Source of the DNA: Progne subis subis
Lineage: Eukaryota; Chordata; Aves; Passeriformes; Hirundinidae
Assembly (NCBI GenBank): GCA_022316685.1
Contig: JAKJHU010001352.1
Coordinates: 1-64,000, forward strand
Length of the DNA stretch: 64,000 nucleotides
Direction of reading: 5' to 3'
Part shown: piece after piece, positions 1 to 12,603 of the stretch
Numbering within the stretch: position 1 is the stretch's first letter
How the letters are laid out: every line of letters begins with the position of its first letter
Notes under the pieces: generated by a model
The model's database searches: none
Seen by the model: only the letters and a program-made list of their open reading frames with translations
What the model was told of the DNA's origin: nothing
Made by a program: the position numbers and the translations under genes

Positions 1-960
1 TTTCTCTTGGGAAATTTTTTGAATTTGAGGCAAATGCAGGAATTTGGGAATTTCAGGTCCAAGTGTGGGAATTTTGAGATCTCTAGAGAGGATTTGCAGG
101 AATTTTATCCAAACATGGGTAAATTGGGGAATTTTAGGTCCAAATGTAGAAATCTTGGCTATTTGGCTCCAAATGTGGGAGTTTTTTTCCAGATTTCCTC
201 TAAAAGTTCTTGGTGATCAGGAGCGCCAGAACTGGCAAGTCCTACCTGCTGCAGCCCTTCATCAAGAGCAAGTGTAGGAAATTCTGGTAATTTTCAGGTA
301 TTTTGGAAATTCTGAGTGGTCAAAGGATTAGGGGGATTTTGGGGGTATTTTCAGATGGATTTTTAAAATATATTTCCGGTATTTGTTTGGGTTTTGTTGT
401 TTTTTTTTTTGAGGGTTTCTTTTGTGTATGTGGTGGTTTTTGGTTTTTTATTTGTTTTTTCCTTCATTCTGGATGTTTTTTGTTTGGTTTGGTGAATTTC
501 TTGAAATTTGTGGAATATTATTGGCCTTTTTGGACAAATTTTCAAAGTTTTCCTTTCTTTTAGCCCTTTTAATGCTCTTTTGTTTTTTTGTTTTCAATTT
601 TGCTTATTTGGTGCAATTTTGGACAATTGTTTTGCATTTTTTGAATTCTGTGTTCCTCCAGGCTCTCCTCCATCCTGCAGCATTTTGGGGCATTTCCTGT
701 CACTTGAGTCATTTTTGGTCACTTTTGTGCCATTCTTGGCCACTTTTATAGCATTTTCTGTCATATTGGGTAATTTGGGGAAATTTGTACCATTTGGGGA
801 ACATTTGAGGGGATTTGAGGTCAGTTTTGAGCAATTTTGTGTCATTTTGAGCCATTTTTTGTAATTTTGGATACATTTCTAGTCATTTTTTTATCATTTT
901 GGGCCTATTTTCTGCCACTTTTTGGTCTCTTGAGGGGTGTTTTTGGTGACTTTTGAGCCC
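1..960 (+). repeat. T/G-rich diverged tandem sequence in ZNF unit A intron
   Basis: This is low-complexity, T- and G-rich sequence. Its second half is built from short diverged units resembling 'ggtcacttttgggccattttt'-like phrases. It matches about 46163-47130 in the same orientation and 33120-34140 in reverse complement. By position relative to the CpG promoters of the other copies it should be intronic, between a 5' untranslated exon outside the window and the coding exons at 3006. The short frames across it have compositionally biased products (Phe/Leu/Cys-rich) and are not credible genes. Confidence 0.7.
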
Positions 961-984
961 TTCTTTGCTGTCTTCAGTCCCGGT

Positions 985-1435
985 CTCAGTGTTGATCTCA
1001 GCGCAGTCCAGGTCCCAGTGCCGGTAGCGGTGTCAGTCTTGGTCCCGGAGTGCTCCCAGTGCCAGTCTCAGTCTGGGTCCCAGTCCCGGAGCGGTGCCAG
1101 TCTCGGTGCTGGTTCCGGTGCCGGTCTTGGTCTCAGTCTTGGTGCCAGTGCCAGTTGTGGTGTCAGTTACGGTCTTGGTGTCAGTCCCGGTGCCGGTGCC
1201 TCTGTGGCGCCGGTCTCAGTTCCGGTGTACTGGTTCCGGTCCTGGTCCCGGTGCTGCAGCGGTGCCGCTCTCAGTTCTGGTGTCGGTTCTGGTCCCAGTC
1301 TTGGTCTCGGTGCCCGTCCCAGAGCAGCGCCGCTGTCGGTGCCGGTCTGGATTCGGTGTCGGTCTGAGTCTTGGTGCTGGTGCCGGTTCTGGTGCTGACC
1401 TTGGTGTGGGTCTCAGTCCAGGTGCTGGAGATTTT
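985..1435 (+). repeat. Minisatellite 1 (GGTCTCAGT / CCCAGT type), unit A
   Basis: Imperfect tandem repeats built on 'ggtgccggtctcagt' and 'ggtcccagt' phrases, in steps of roughly 12-18 bp. The array opens all six frames and gives Val/Pro/Ser-rich or Ser/Gly-rich pseudo-proteins, an artefact of the repeat. The same array lies at 47145-47610 (+) and 32630-33075 (-), and larger relatives at 35036-36425 and 44050-45180. Confidence 0.85.
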
Positions 1436-1439
1436 AGGC

Positions 1440-1985
1440 CCTTTGGGTAATTTTGGGCCAAAGCGTGTTGCGTTGTGGTTTTTGGGAGTGGAGCTGAAGC
1501 CCAGAGCCGATAAGCCTCTGCGGTGGAAAGGCCGCTTGGGGAAGCTCAGGCGAAGCAGTCAAGCTCACACATGCACACACGCCACGTGGGCAGCTCAGCA
1601 AGGAGAGGCCAGAAGGCCTTTGCCCTGGATCAGTTCCAGCCAGGTTTATTTCCAGAAGCCCAAGGGGAATCCAGATTGGAAAGGGGAGCACGTGTGCCGG
1701 TCTGCAGCTCAAGTGTGAGCTTCAGCAGCCCAAGACCTTGAGGCACGGGGGCAGAGCAAAGGGCAGGAAAGGTCAGTGTCCTCTAGGGAAAACGGGGCCA
1801 GTCCCCGGGAACCCCAAAGCCATGGAGACACAGAGGAAAGGAGAAACCAAAGGGCCAGTGGAATCAGGGAGGGGAGAAACTGAGGCAAACCATCGTGTCC
1901 AGAGCCCCATTGGGAAGTTCTCTGTCTCAGGCTGGGCAGGTGACTCTATGATGTGTCCTGCCAAGGCCAGGCCCTAGGTATTATG
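1440..1985 (+). other. Non-repetitive segment shared by all three ZNF units
   Basis: About 550 bp of ordinary-complexity sequence between minisatellites 1 and 2. It is nearly identical to 47615-48180 (+) and 32060-32625 (-). Frames of 60-115 codons are open on both strands, but none resembles a known protein. The similarity is explained by recent duplication and is not evidence of coding. It could hold an alternative untranslated exon or an intronic element; I see no clear splice pair. Confidence 0.6.
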
Positions 1986-2009
1986 GCAAGGGGCTGCAGG
2001 GACTCCACA

Positions 2010-2875
2010 CTCAGCATGATTCCAGTTGCTCACAGCCACTCCCAGTCACTCCCAGTATGATCCCAGTTGTGATCTCAGTCCCCTCAGCATGGTTCCAGTA
2101 CCTCCCAGTTGATCCCAGTTGCTCCCAGTGTGTTCACATTTTCCTGCTATCATGGGCCCAGCAGGTCCCGTAACCCCAGTGAGGATCCAGTCACAGCCAC
2201 TGTAATCCCAGTGGCTCCCAGGACGATCCCAGTGGGACCCGTAGTCACTCCCAGTATGGTCCAGTCACTCCCAGTATGATCCATTGCACCCAGTCACCCC
2301 CAGTATGGTTCCAATCATGGCCAGCACCTCCAGTCTCTCCCAGTCTGACTCCAGTATGACCCCAGTCTCTCCCAGTACTATTCCAGTCACTCCCAGTATG
2401 ATCCCAGTATGATTCCAGTCACTTGCAGTCTAATTCCAGTCACTCCCAATGCAATGCCAGTGGCTCCCAGTGTGATTCCCAGTTGCTCCCTGTCAATGCC
2501 AGCATGACCCAGCAGCCTCCAGTATGATTCCAGTGACCCCTGTCTCTCCCAGTATGTCCCAGTCACCCCTTGCATGCTCCCAGTCACTCCCACTTCATCC
2601 CAGTTGCTCTCAGCATGATTCCAGTTGCTCACAGCCACTCCCAGTCTTTCCCAGTATGATTCCCATCATCCTCAGTGTGATCCCAGTTCTTCCCAGCATG
2701 GACCCAGCTTTTCCCACTGTGATCCCAGTATGATCCCAGTTTTCTCCATCAAAGTTCCAGTTGTTCCCAGTTCCTCACAGTATTATCCCAGTTCCCCTGG
2801 AATAGTCCCAGTGCCTCTCATCATGTTCCCAGTTGTCCCAGTTGCTCCCAGTGTAGATCCACTCACTCCCAGTTG
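2010..2875 (+). repeat. Minisatellite 2 (TCCCAGTATGA type), unit A
   Basis: Tandem array of about 15-25-bp units with the core 'tcccagt', for example 'cccagtatgatcccagt'. It lies immediately upstream of the first ZNF coding exon. The array is about 870 bp here, about 1180 bp in unit C (48190-49375) and only about 270 bp in unit B (31780-32050), so its length is unstable. A related array in reverse orientation fills 40720-41915. Open frames across it are artefacts. Confidence 0.85.
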
Positions 2876-3005
2876 CCTGTTTTTTATGGACCCCAGATGC
2901 CCAGTGACTTCTAGAGATGGTTTGGGCAGAGAGACCTTCAAACTCAACGTGCTCATCCCTTGTTCTCCCCCCAGACAGGATTTCCAATTCCCAAACCTTC
3001 ACAGG

Positions 3006-4576
<1,571 letters not shown>

Positions 4577-5113
4577 GAAGCCCTGTGAGTGCCCTGAGTG
4601 CAGGAAGAGCTTCGTGCTCTGCTCCAACTCCATCCACCACTGGAGGTCCCACGTTGGGCAGAGCCCTGGTGACCCACATTCCCTGTGGTCCATGTTGGTC
4701 CTGGTTGCTTATCCTTTTTTTGGCTCTAATTTTTTTCTCTTCTGCCTCTCTTTGCACTCCAGAAGCCCAGAGGAATTGCTCTGTCACCTCAAAACCACTC
4801 CAATCCCACTGAGAACAACTCAAATTTAACTGACAGGGTTCAATCCATCCCAAATGGCTTGTTCCCACCTCAGAAAAACTCTAATCCCATGTCCAAACTT
4901 ACTCGATTCCACAGCTTCCATGGTGAGATGGGGTTGGAAGGAGATTGGGAGATGTGGGATCCAAATTTGGAGCAATGTGATTAGGATTGTGTGGAGCTGG
5001 GTGAGTGGGATGTATCTGATAGTAAATCAGACATTCAGGGTTATTAATTTCTGTCCCATTCATTTTCATTCAGTGTCAGTTCTGTTTTCAGAGTGCCACC
5101 TTCTCAGCTGATT
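4577..5113 (+). other. 3' flank of ZNF unit A
   Basis: Sequence following the finger exon, shared with 29618-30180 (-) and 50577-51107 (+). It probably holds the 3' untranslated region. I see no clear AATAAA signal before the ERV boundary, so the transcript may end in the ERV LTR or use a non-canonical signal. Confidence 0.5.
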
Positions 5114-5117
5114 GTGT
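5114..5117. other. Target-site duplication GTGT, left of gamma ERV A
   Basis: The four bases gtgt directly before the LTR terminus TGTTAGG match gtgt at 11989-11992 just after the opposite LTR terminus. Four-base duplications are typical of gammaretroviral integration. Confidence 0.8.
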
Positions 5118-5609
5118 TGTTAGGAAAATTAATCCACGCACACCAGAGGTTTATGTCCAAAAAGGAGACAGAGGAGTCCTTTTACTTTATTTGAATAAAG
5201 GGAGAGGCCATGGGGCATTTCCTCTGGGGTCTTCTTCAAGTGTTTCGGAGGATGCAGCCTCCTTTTTATCCCAATAATTTCCTGTCCGCATTTCCCTCTC
5301 TCTTTCCCTATTGGCTGAGGTACTTGAGAGGTACAGACTTCCCGAAATTCCTAAGATTCCCTTTTAATGTATAACCCCCCTAATTTTTAATTTTTATGGG
5401 ATTTATGGGTTTTTCCCCATTGTTGCTTTCATCTTTCAATATTCAATTTCACTTACAAACCTAGGGTTTGTTTGTAAAGGCAAGTATCTTCTTTTCCATT
5501 CATCAATCAGTAGAATCCTTCCCATTGTTTCTCTCATCTCTCAGGGCTAGTTTGATCTACCAGCAGACCCAGGGCTTGTTTGTAAAGACAAATCTTGTCA
5601 TTCCTCTCA
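5118..5609 (-). repeat. 3' LTR of gamma ERV A
   Basis: A 492-bp terminal repeat pairing with 11501-11988. On the minus strand it starts TGAGAGG and ends CCTAACA (TG...CA). It carries an AATAAA polyadenylation signal in the segment complementary to 'ttgaataaaggg'. The preceding polypurine tract is the complement of 5610-5622. Confidence 0.9.
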
Positions 5610-5622
5610 ATCCCTGCTCTTT
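5610..5622 (-). other. Polypurine tract of gamma ERV A
   Basis: On the minus strand this reads aaaagagcagggat directly before the 3' LTR terminus. The unit C copy has the purer form aaaagaggagggat. It would prime plus-strand DNA synthesis. Confidence 0.7.
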
Positions 5623-5663
5623 TATTTTTAATAATTGTCTTGACAAATTCTAGTTATCATTGA

Positions 5664-7100
5664 CTATTTTTTGTTCTTGGGTCTTTTTGGTTTTGCAATT
5701 TTTTGCAGTGACATCCATTTCTGTCCTTTTGTAGCTCTCTCTGGATCTGTAGGCTTGGCTACTCCCTGCATCCCTTTGATCACGTGTTGAATAAGTTGTA
5801 CTAAGCAAGGGATCATGCGTGGTAAAAAGATTAGAGTTGCTCTAACATATGAGAGGAAAGAAAAACATTTGTTTAACTCATAGTTCACCGGGTAACTATG
5901 AAAACATGTCCATTCTAGCTTTTTTATGTTTGGACTGGCACATGAGCTAACTTCTTTTGTTGTTTTTGTTATTTGTTTTACTACTTTTCTCTTGTCATCT
6001 ATTTGCAAACAGCAGTTTGAGTCATTTAATTTGCCACACCCTCCTCTTTCTTCTGCTAATAAATAATCTAATACTATCGGATGTTGGAATATTGCATTTC
6101 TAAGCTCTCACATCAGGTTTTTACTTGCAGTTACATCCCAGATCTGTTTTGTTGGAGCTGGACTAGAACCTATTAAAAAAGGGTCTGAGTTCCGTTCCGG
6201 TGCTGCCACTTCTACTGATAGTCACCAACAACATGTGTCCTACTTGTGGAATTATCTCGGGGGCAGCTTAAAAATAAAGGGTCAAAAACCCTATCCTTTC
6301 CCACTGCTTTACAGCCTTCAAAATTCTTTGGTGATTATGGAAGGAACACCTTACCCAGCTACCATCAGTGAGCTTAACGTGTGTTTGATTCTATCTGCCT
6401 TGATATCTGGAACAATCATAAGGAGGGCAGTTGGGGGTCCAACAATCTCAAATCAAAGATAATGTCCAGTCGCAGACACTTTTTCCTACATATATGCCTC
6501 CTGTTCTATTTAGACAAGAAATGCCTCTTTCAGAGGAATGAAGCCGCCATGGACTTCCTTCCTCATCGCAAAATCCTGTTCCATTATTGACTTCACTCAG
6601 GGTGCTAACCCACCGTTTGGGTTCGACTGGGCTGGCCACCCATGGCCAGTCGTCAGATCCCCCTGGCCCTCCGCAGACACAACAATTGCTACGGTTAAAG
6701 GGTTTTGCTACTTCTTCTCCTAAGGTTAAAAAATTATTTTCCTACTTTTGGCCTTAACTTAACTGACAATATAAAGGTAAGGTTATTAAGAGAAACATTC
6801 TAATGGTGTAATCTAATTTTCTAACTTAATTTTCACTTTCACGTTGTCTTCTACACCACCCGTGGCGAGCGAAGGCACAGAAACAGCTTAACATAAAGAA
6901 ACCAATGACAGCGAGGATTGGCCCCCAGCGACTGGAGAGCTGAGAGGAGGGATGCCCACACAAACTATTCCAGCAGGCAGTCTGTGGGTAGGCACACGAG
7001 GCTTCCCCCGATGCCGACGCACTGGCTGCTGCTCCAGTCCACTCCTGCGGAGTGTCAGTCGTGGCTTCCCGTCCTTCTCTTCCAGCTGAGATGTCCAAAT
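5664..7100 (-). pseudogene. env: Degenerate env of gamma ERV A
   Basis: Minus-strand remnants follow the integrase. A frame at 6826-7098 ends in a hydrophobic stretch (GPILAVIGFFMLSCFCAF) that looks like an envelope signal peptide. A surface-unit-like fragment at 6448-6639 has Cys and an N-R-T glycosylation site. A final frame at 5664-6008 (lysine-rich end) may be the transmembrane-subunit tail. The span is about 1.4 kb with many stops, and no continuous ectodomain, furin site or fusion peptide can be read. Assignment rests on position and the hydrophobic leader; individual subdomains are tentative. Confidence 0.55.
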
Positions 7101-7214
7101 CTGCGGGGCCTCAGAGACCTTGACCCGAGTGTGGTGGGTGCACCCGTGTTCTGCTGTGCTGACGGCTGTTTCTGTGCTCAGCAACACTTGGAAAGGTCCA
7201 CGCCACTTAGCCAC

Positions 7215-8093
7215 TAGTGGTGCTTCTTTTTATTCCTTAGCTAGGGCTTAATTTCCTGGTGGGATGTGAACAGCAAAATCCAAAGGCAGGGTCTGTGCCA
7301 GCTGAGCTTCCTGTCAAAGAGATTTCACAAGAGACAGTATCCTGGCCACATATTGCTTTAAATATACATCACTTATCTGTACCCCCCACTAGGCTGGGAA
7401 TTGTAAGGGTAAGGAATTCTAAACATCAGTTCAAGGGAGATAATTGAATATCTCCCCTGGCTCTAGCCCTTATCCTTGCTAAAGCCAGTGGCAAGAGCCA
7501 TACCCATGGCATCTTAGTTTCTGTCACTAGCTTCAAAAGATGTTTCTTTCTTTCTCCATTCATCCTCTCCACCCTGCCAGAACTCTGGGGATGCCAGGGG
7601 CTGTGGAGATTCCATCTTATCCCTAGAGCAGTCAGAACTCCTTGAAGAATTTTTCCTGTAAAATGAGATCCCCTATCTGAGTCTATTGCTTCTACAATCC
7701 CATATCTTGGAATTATTGGTTTTAAAAATACTTTAATAACTGATCCTGTAGTTGCTGAAAATGGCAGGAAATGCTTCTGGCCCCCCCTGTTAACTGACAT
7801 TCTATTACCAGAAGGTATTTAAACCTTGCCACTCGTGGCATTTCGGTAAAATCCACCCGGCACCTCTGGAAGGGATGTATAGCCCAAGGCCTCCCTCCCC
7901 TGGCAAGTTTCTTTGTAACTCTGTTATTTGTTTTAGCACAAATCAAACAATCTTCAGTAGCTCGCTTTGCCAGGGTAAAAAGACCCACAGCAGCATACAT
8001 TTTGAGGGACGCTTCTACCACTCCTCGAGAGCCCCAATGACTCCCTTTGTGGAGTTGTTTAATAGCTGTAAGGCCTGAGCTTTTGGTATCCAC
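7215..8093 (-). pseudogene. pol: Integrase remnant of gamma ERV A pol
   Basis: Minus-strand fragments in two frames. The zinc-binding region keeps CLICAKT (8093-7722 frame). The catalytic core keeps the first Asp (CRVDFTEM), the second Asp (DSDRGSHFTGK) and the Glu (GRVERMNGE), split over two frames near 7725-7800. The downstream basic region continues toward 7215. Frameshifts prevent a single product. The unit C copy (53521-54075) holds all three acidic residues in one frame. Confidence 0.8.
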
Positions 8094-8117
8094 TGTTTAC
8101 CATCTCTTGTAAACCAA

Positions 8118-8667
8118 TTACCCTGTTTTTCCCTCTGCCCTACTCTTTTTAGTTATCTCAAGTTCTTCTGGTGAAAAAGACAGTTTTTCTGGCAGTGATG
8201 CAGTTACTGGGAGCAAGGGGAGGATCTTAGAGATTTCTGGTGACAATGCAGCTTTTCGAGCTTCTCTATCAGCCAGTTGGGCTCCTGTTGCCTGCTCTGA
8301 GCACTCTGCCTGGTGTCCCAGAACGTGTATTATTGCCACCCTCGTTGGTTAAGTTCACTACCTCTAATAGGCCAGAGAATAAGTTCTCATGAACTAACTT
8401 CTTTCCCCTGCAGGTTAATAAACCTCTTTCTTCCCATAGTTTCTTAAATGCATGTCTCACCCTATGTGCATATTTAGAGTCAGTAAAAACATTCACTGTC
8501 TTGTCCCGGTATAATTCACAGGCTCTCACAGGCACACACAGCTCTGCTGTCTGAGCTGACCAGGTGGGCGGTAACCTCCCCCCTTCATTTAACTGCTTTT
8601 TATTCACGATAGAGTATCCTGTAAATCGTTTCCCTTCTATCACCCTTGAAGACCCATCAATAAACAC
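8118..8667 (-). pseudogene. pol: RNase H remnant of gamma ERV A pol
   Basis: Minus-strand frame 8269-8667 begins at FIDGSS (first catalytic Asp), followed by TAELC (Glu) and FTDSKYA (second Asp). The fourth Asp lies in LADREA in the adjacent frame 8118-8339, so a frameshift separates it. This is the retroviral RNase H fold that would degrade RNA in RNA:DNA hybrids. It lies directly against the truncated RT. Confidence 0.8.
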
Positions 8668-8945
8668 ATTTTTTCTTCCTTTTGTTCTTACTCAAAGGCA
8701 AAATACTGTTTACTATCATCTGTAATCGGACACCCCCAGAAAGCATCCTTTAAGTCCGGTACTGAATAATACTGGTGTGAAGAAGGGATCTGATCCAGGA
8801 TTGTATAGGGATCCGGAACTGTGGGATGCCTTGATTTGACAATTTCTTTGATTATTCTTAAATCCTGCACCATTCTGTGGGTTCCATCTGGTTTCTTAAC
8901 TGGCAGGATAGGGGTGTTATAGGGAGACATACACGGCCCTAAAAA
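8668..8945 (-). pseudogene. pol: Truncated reverse transcriptase of gamma ERV A
   Basis: Only the N-terminal part of RT is left: LPVKKPDGTHRMVQDLR, HPTVPDPYTILDQ and DLKDAFWG, which contains the first catalytic Asp. About 20 bp later RNase H begins, so the rest of the palm with the YxDD motif, the thumb and the connection domain are missing. Roughly 1 kb or more is absent compared with the family. The same junction is present in unit C near 54640-54700, so this is an old internal deletion. Confidence 0.85.
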
Positions 8946-9149
8946 GACCTTCCTTTAGCAGGGACTCAGGGACAGGCTGTAACCCCTTCTTTCTTTCCCC
9001 TGAAAGAGAGTATTGCTTTTTAGACACTACTTGTCCTGATTGTTTCAAAGTAATTTGGAGAGGCTCTATGTCTAGTTTTCCGTATTTTCCTGGGGCTGCC
9101 TACACTTCTGGATTTATTTCAGCATAAGCCTTCTCAGACATTTTACACA

Positions 9150-9480
9150 AAGATATCACAGTGTTGGACTCTGTGTCATTTTTACAATGCTAATTTGCAT
9201 TCCCACTTTAGCCATCAAATCCCTTCCCAGTAAATTACAATCACAATTAGGAACAAACAGGAATTCGTGTATTTCAAACCTGTCCCCCACATCTATTAAT
9301 AGCGGTTGAATAAAATACACTCGCTCATCTTTTCCACTCACTCTTTGAATGACTAATGATCTTTTTGATAATTGCCCCCTCCCCAGGTATAAAATTTAAA
9401 GTGGATCGAGAAGCTCCTGTATCTACCAGAACCCTCTCGATCTGGACCCACCTTAAAAGTTATCAAGGGCTCCTGAGTGG
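9150..9480 (-). pseudogene. pol: Protease remnant of gamma ERV A
   Basis: Minus-strand frame 9156-9341 holds the C-terminal half, including NCDLLGRD-like sequence (NLLGRDLM), a typical retropepsin end. The active-site DTGAS region is disrupted around 9400-9440 by a short deletion; unit C keeps FLVDTGASRSTLN at 55302-55604. An aspartic protease of this kind would process Gag and Gag-Pol. Confidence 0.75.
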
Positions 9481-9539
9481 TGGGTCCTTGTTATAATGGG
9501 AGCCCCCCGACACCCCTAACAATCCATTTCCATTATCCT

Positions 9540-11110
9540 CTGGATTTCCTCCTCCTGAGGGTCCAGCTGTTTCTGCGGGACACTCCCTTTTCCAATGCCC
9601 TTCTGCCCGGCAGATAGCACACTGGTTCCTTCCCAACCGCTGTTTGGGTCAGCTCTCCCCTGCCGAGGAGGGAATGAATGCCTCTGCCACTTCCCTGTGG
9701 CCGACCCCGTCCCCTCTGTCCTGGGGACCCCTTGGACCCTGCGGTTTATTCTTCCGTGGCTGCAAAAACTCTGCCATCATCTTTGCCTTAGCCTTTACCT
9801 TTTCTTCATCCCTCCTTACATATATCTGCTGTGTTTTTCTAACTAGTTCCTCTAGAGGCTTGTTCTGCCACTCCTCATCTTTCTGTACCCCTTTCCGTAT
9901 GTCAGGCCAGGCCTTTGTAACAAATTGTACCTTCAACAGCGTGTCAAAGGCTGGTCCCTCCGGATCCATCCCCCGTGTTTCCACAAGGCCTCTCTAATCC
10001 TCTCCAACCAGTGAGAGGGGCCTTCATGTTTCTCCTGTTCTAAGGACATAGCCTCAGCTATGTTGTTAGTTCTGGGAACTGCTGATTTAATTGCCCTAAT
10101 TAAATCAACACGGTAATTGCAGAGGCGAGCCAAACTGGTCTCCTCATTTGGGTTCCACTGGGGGTCCACCTGGGGGATGGCATCATCCACTGTAGGTACA
10201 TTAGGTCCAGCCCCCGCTGCTGCTTGTGGATGTTCATCCTCCCACAGCTGCCGAGCTTTCTGCAAAATCATTCATTTCTCTGATGACCCAAACAAAATCC
10301 CCAGGAGAAAATCCCAATCCTTCCATGTATAATCCGCGTTTCCTAAATATTCTTCTATCTTTTCCCTCAGCCCTATGGGATCATCCAAATATGGGAGTAA
10401 TTCTTTTATTCAACCCCCTTATATCCTGGGTAGTAAGTGGTACAATTACAAACCCAAACCCTCCCCCCTGACCCCCCAAAGGAACTTGGTGGAGTGGCAT
10501 CTGGCGTACCCCTGTCTCTTGGGTCCGGGGCGCTTCTGATGTGCTCAATTGATTTCCTCTTCTAGTTCTACATGGTGGTATGATAGGCTGCTCCCTTCCC
10601 CCTACACCATTCTTATTCTCAGGTGGGGCCATAGGAACAACATTCCCCTGATCCCTTTGCTCTGGGACTTGAGGATACAGAGGACCTGCAGCTGGTCCTG
10701 GTTCAGCTGGCAACACTGGAGGACAAGACAGGGGAAAGTACTGAAGAACATCCCAATTCTCAGCAGTTCCCTTTTCCTCCCTTCCTTCCTCTTCTCCCTT
10801 TTTCTTTAACAAATAGGTTTCTTTTGTTGCTTGTTTAAACCATATCAACCCACATTCTCTTTCAATCTATCTTTTCCTATTCTCCTCTAAATACTTCAAC
10901 AAAATTCTACACAAACAAATTCTATCTGTTCCATAAGGTGGCCACATAAGCCCCTTTGGCAACTTATACTCTGGCTACACAAAATAACAATATTTTACCA
11001 TCATCTCCATAGTTACCTCTGAGTGAATGCATAGTCTGTCTCAAGACCTCAGCATTCTCCCCAAGGGACTCTGCGGGGGTATTATGGGATCGTCATCCCT
11101 TTTGCCGGGG
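9540..11110 (-). pseudogene. gag: Degenerate gag of gamma ERV A
   Basis: Minus-strand fragments: a proline-rich linker and start of capsid (10381-10848), a central capsid piece (9933-10271, containing WNPNEETSLARLCNYR and EGPSHWLERIREALWKH), and a charged C-terminal piece (9649-9984). A cysteine knuckle remnant lies near 9590. Matrix sequence is seen only in broken form above 10850; unit C keeps it better at 56834-57169. Frame changes near 9960, 10300 and 10850 make it non-functional. Confidence 0.75.
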
Positions 11111-11129
11111 CCCCTTCCCAGCTTTACCC

Positions 11130-11255
11130 TAGCAACCCTCCATGGGTGCTGTATTTCACCTGTGCTACCCTCCATGGGTGCTGTGTTTCACCTGTGCTGC
11201 CCTCCATGGGTGCTCTGTTTCACCTGTGCTGCCCTCCATGGGCGCCCTCCCAGGT
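11130..11255 (-). repeat. 32-bp leader/gag-start minisatellite of gamma ERV A (about 4 units)
   Basis: Units of about 32 bp beginning 'ccctccatgggtgctgtgttt' on the plus strand. About four are here, the last truncated. The same array has about 12 units in unit C (57100-57460). It lies between the primer-binding site and recognisable gag. Confidence 0.85.
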
Positions 11256-11479
11256 TTGCTCCCCGAAGATCCCATTTTACTCACTGGTGAGATTTTCAGT
11301 GGTCCTTCCCTGCGGACTCTTCACGGACCCCCCTGGTCCGCCACTCGTCTGTCTCCTGGACACTCTCGGGAACCCAATCGATCGCCCGGTGCCGGCCGCC
11401 ACCAAGGGGAGCTGATCACCGAAACTGGGTGAGGCGCCTTCAGCTCCGCTCGCTGCCCGCCGCCCCGGACGGTGGAAAT

Positions 11480-11496
11480 ATCCCGGACGAGTCCTA
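11480..11496 (-). other. Primer-binding site of gamma ERV A
   Basis: On the minus strand, 4 bp beyond the LTR terminus, the sequence is taggactcgtccgggat; unit C has tgggactcgtccgggat. It resembles the complement of the tRNA-Pro 3' end with one base missing and one change. The tRNA assignment is inferred. Confidence 0.65.
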
Positions 11497-11500
11497 GAAT

Positions 11501-11988
11501 TGTTAGGAAAATTAATCCACGCGCATCAGAGGTTTATGTCCAAAAAGGAGACAGAGGAGTTCTTTTACTTTATTCAAATAAAGGGAGAGGCCATGGGGCA
11601 TTTCCCCTGAGGTCTCTCAGTTTTTCAGAGGACGCAGCCTCCTTTTTATCCTAATTTCCTGGCCGTACTTCCCTCTCTCTTTCCCTATTAGCCGAGGTAC
11701 TTGAGAGGTACAGACTTCCCAAAATGCCTAAGATTCCCCTTTTAATGTATAACCCCCCCATATTTTTAATTTTTATAGGATTTATGGGTTTTTCCCCATT
11801 GTTGCTTTCATCTTTCAATATTCAATTTCACTTACAAACCTATGGTTTGTTTGTAAAGGCAAGTATCTTCTTTTCCATTCATCAATCAGTAGAATCCTTC
11901 CCATTGTTTCTCTCATCTCTCAGTGCTAGTTTGATCTACCAGCAGACCCAGGGCTTGTTTGTAAAGACAAATCTTGTCATTCCCCTCA
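11501..11988 (-). repeat. 5' LTR of gamma ERV A
   Basis: A 488-bp LTR matching 5118-5609 and ending on the plus strand at 'tcccctca' just before the GTGT duplication. The divergence from the 3' LTR (scattered substitutions and indels) shows the provirus is old. Confidence 0.9.
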
Positions 11989-12287
11989 GTGTTTGTGTTC
12001 TCCTTTCTCTCGTGCCTCTCTCTGCCTGCTCTGTTTGTCTCTCAGTGTCTCCCTCGACCCAGGGCAGCTCCCACCAATGACCCTGCCCTGATTTAATTCC
12101 CAATCCAGGAGCTACAACAAGCATGGATGAAGTTCTGGAGACTGGCAGTGAAATGTCACTGTAGGATCTTGCTGCACCCTGGTTTTGCCCCCTTATTCAG
12201 AGCTTTGCCTTCAAGGGCTGGAACAGCTTTTCCTTGCTGGGAACTGGAATTCCAGAGTCTTGGAGTATGTGCCATGCAGGAGCAGAC

Positions 12288-12603
12288 AGACCGGGCTCCC
12301 ACAGACTGGGATCTCATGGACTGGGATCCTACAGACTGGGCCTGCACAGACCGGGACCGAATGGATCAGGAACATCCAGAGTGAGGTGATGCAGATTGGG
12401 ACCTTGTAGACTGGGATTGTACAGGTTGGGCTCACCTGGACTGGGATAGTACAGACTGGGATTGTATGGGTTGGGATTACATGGACTGGGATTGTATGGG
12501 TTGGGATTACATGGACTGGGATAGTACAGACTGGGATTGTATGGGTTGGGATTACATGGACTGGGATTGTACAGACTGGGATTGTATGGGTTGGGTTCAC
12601 CTG
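12288..12603 (+). repeat. Minisatellite 3 (ACTGGGATTGTATGGGTTGGG type), unit A
   Basis: Units of about 15-20 bp built on 'actgggattgta' and 'gggttgggatta'. The preceding non-repeat sequence (12000-12287) includes 'tgtgccatgcaggagcagac', which also heads the related arrays at 44303 and 35912 (reverse). It lies between the gamma ERV and the ERV-L LTR. Unit C has a longer version (58500-59008). Confidence 0.85.

Larger units (their letters stand above)
5118..11988 (-). mobile_element. Gammaretrovirus-like ERV (class I), unit A, 6.9 kb provirus
   Basis: A complete LTR-to-LTR provirus on the minus strand: 5' LTR 11501-11988, primer-binding site 11480-11496, leader minisatellite, degenerate gag, protease, truncated RT, RNase H, integrase, env remnant, polypurine tract, 3' LTR 5118-5609. 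It is flanked by GTGT duplications. Class I assignment rests on the 4-bp duplication, a proline-tRNA-like primer site, the RT segment (LPVKKPDG...HPTVPDPY...DLKDAFWG), and the gag and env layout. Every gene is broken, so it cannot encode a working virus. The copy at 51108-58201 occupies the same site in unit C and shares its internal deletion, so insertion predates duplication of the unit. Confidence 0.9.

Noticed and set aside
1440..1985. Conserved protein from frames shared by A, B and C
   Set aside because: The segment is similar because the unit was recently duplicated. Frames are open on both strands and single-base indels are not avoided.
5664..7100. Gamma env as a syncytin-like captured envelope
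   Set aside because: Many stops and frame changes in both copies and no continuous ectodomain.
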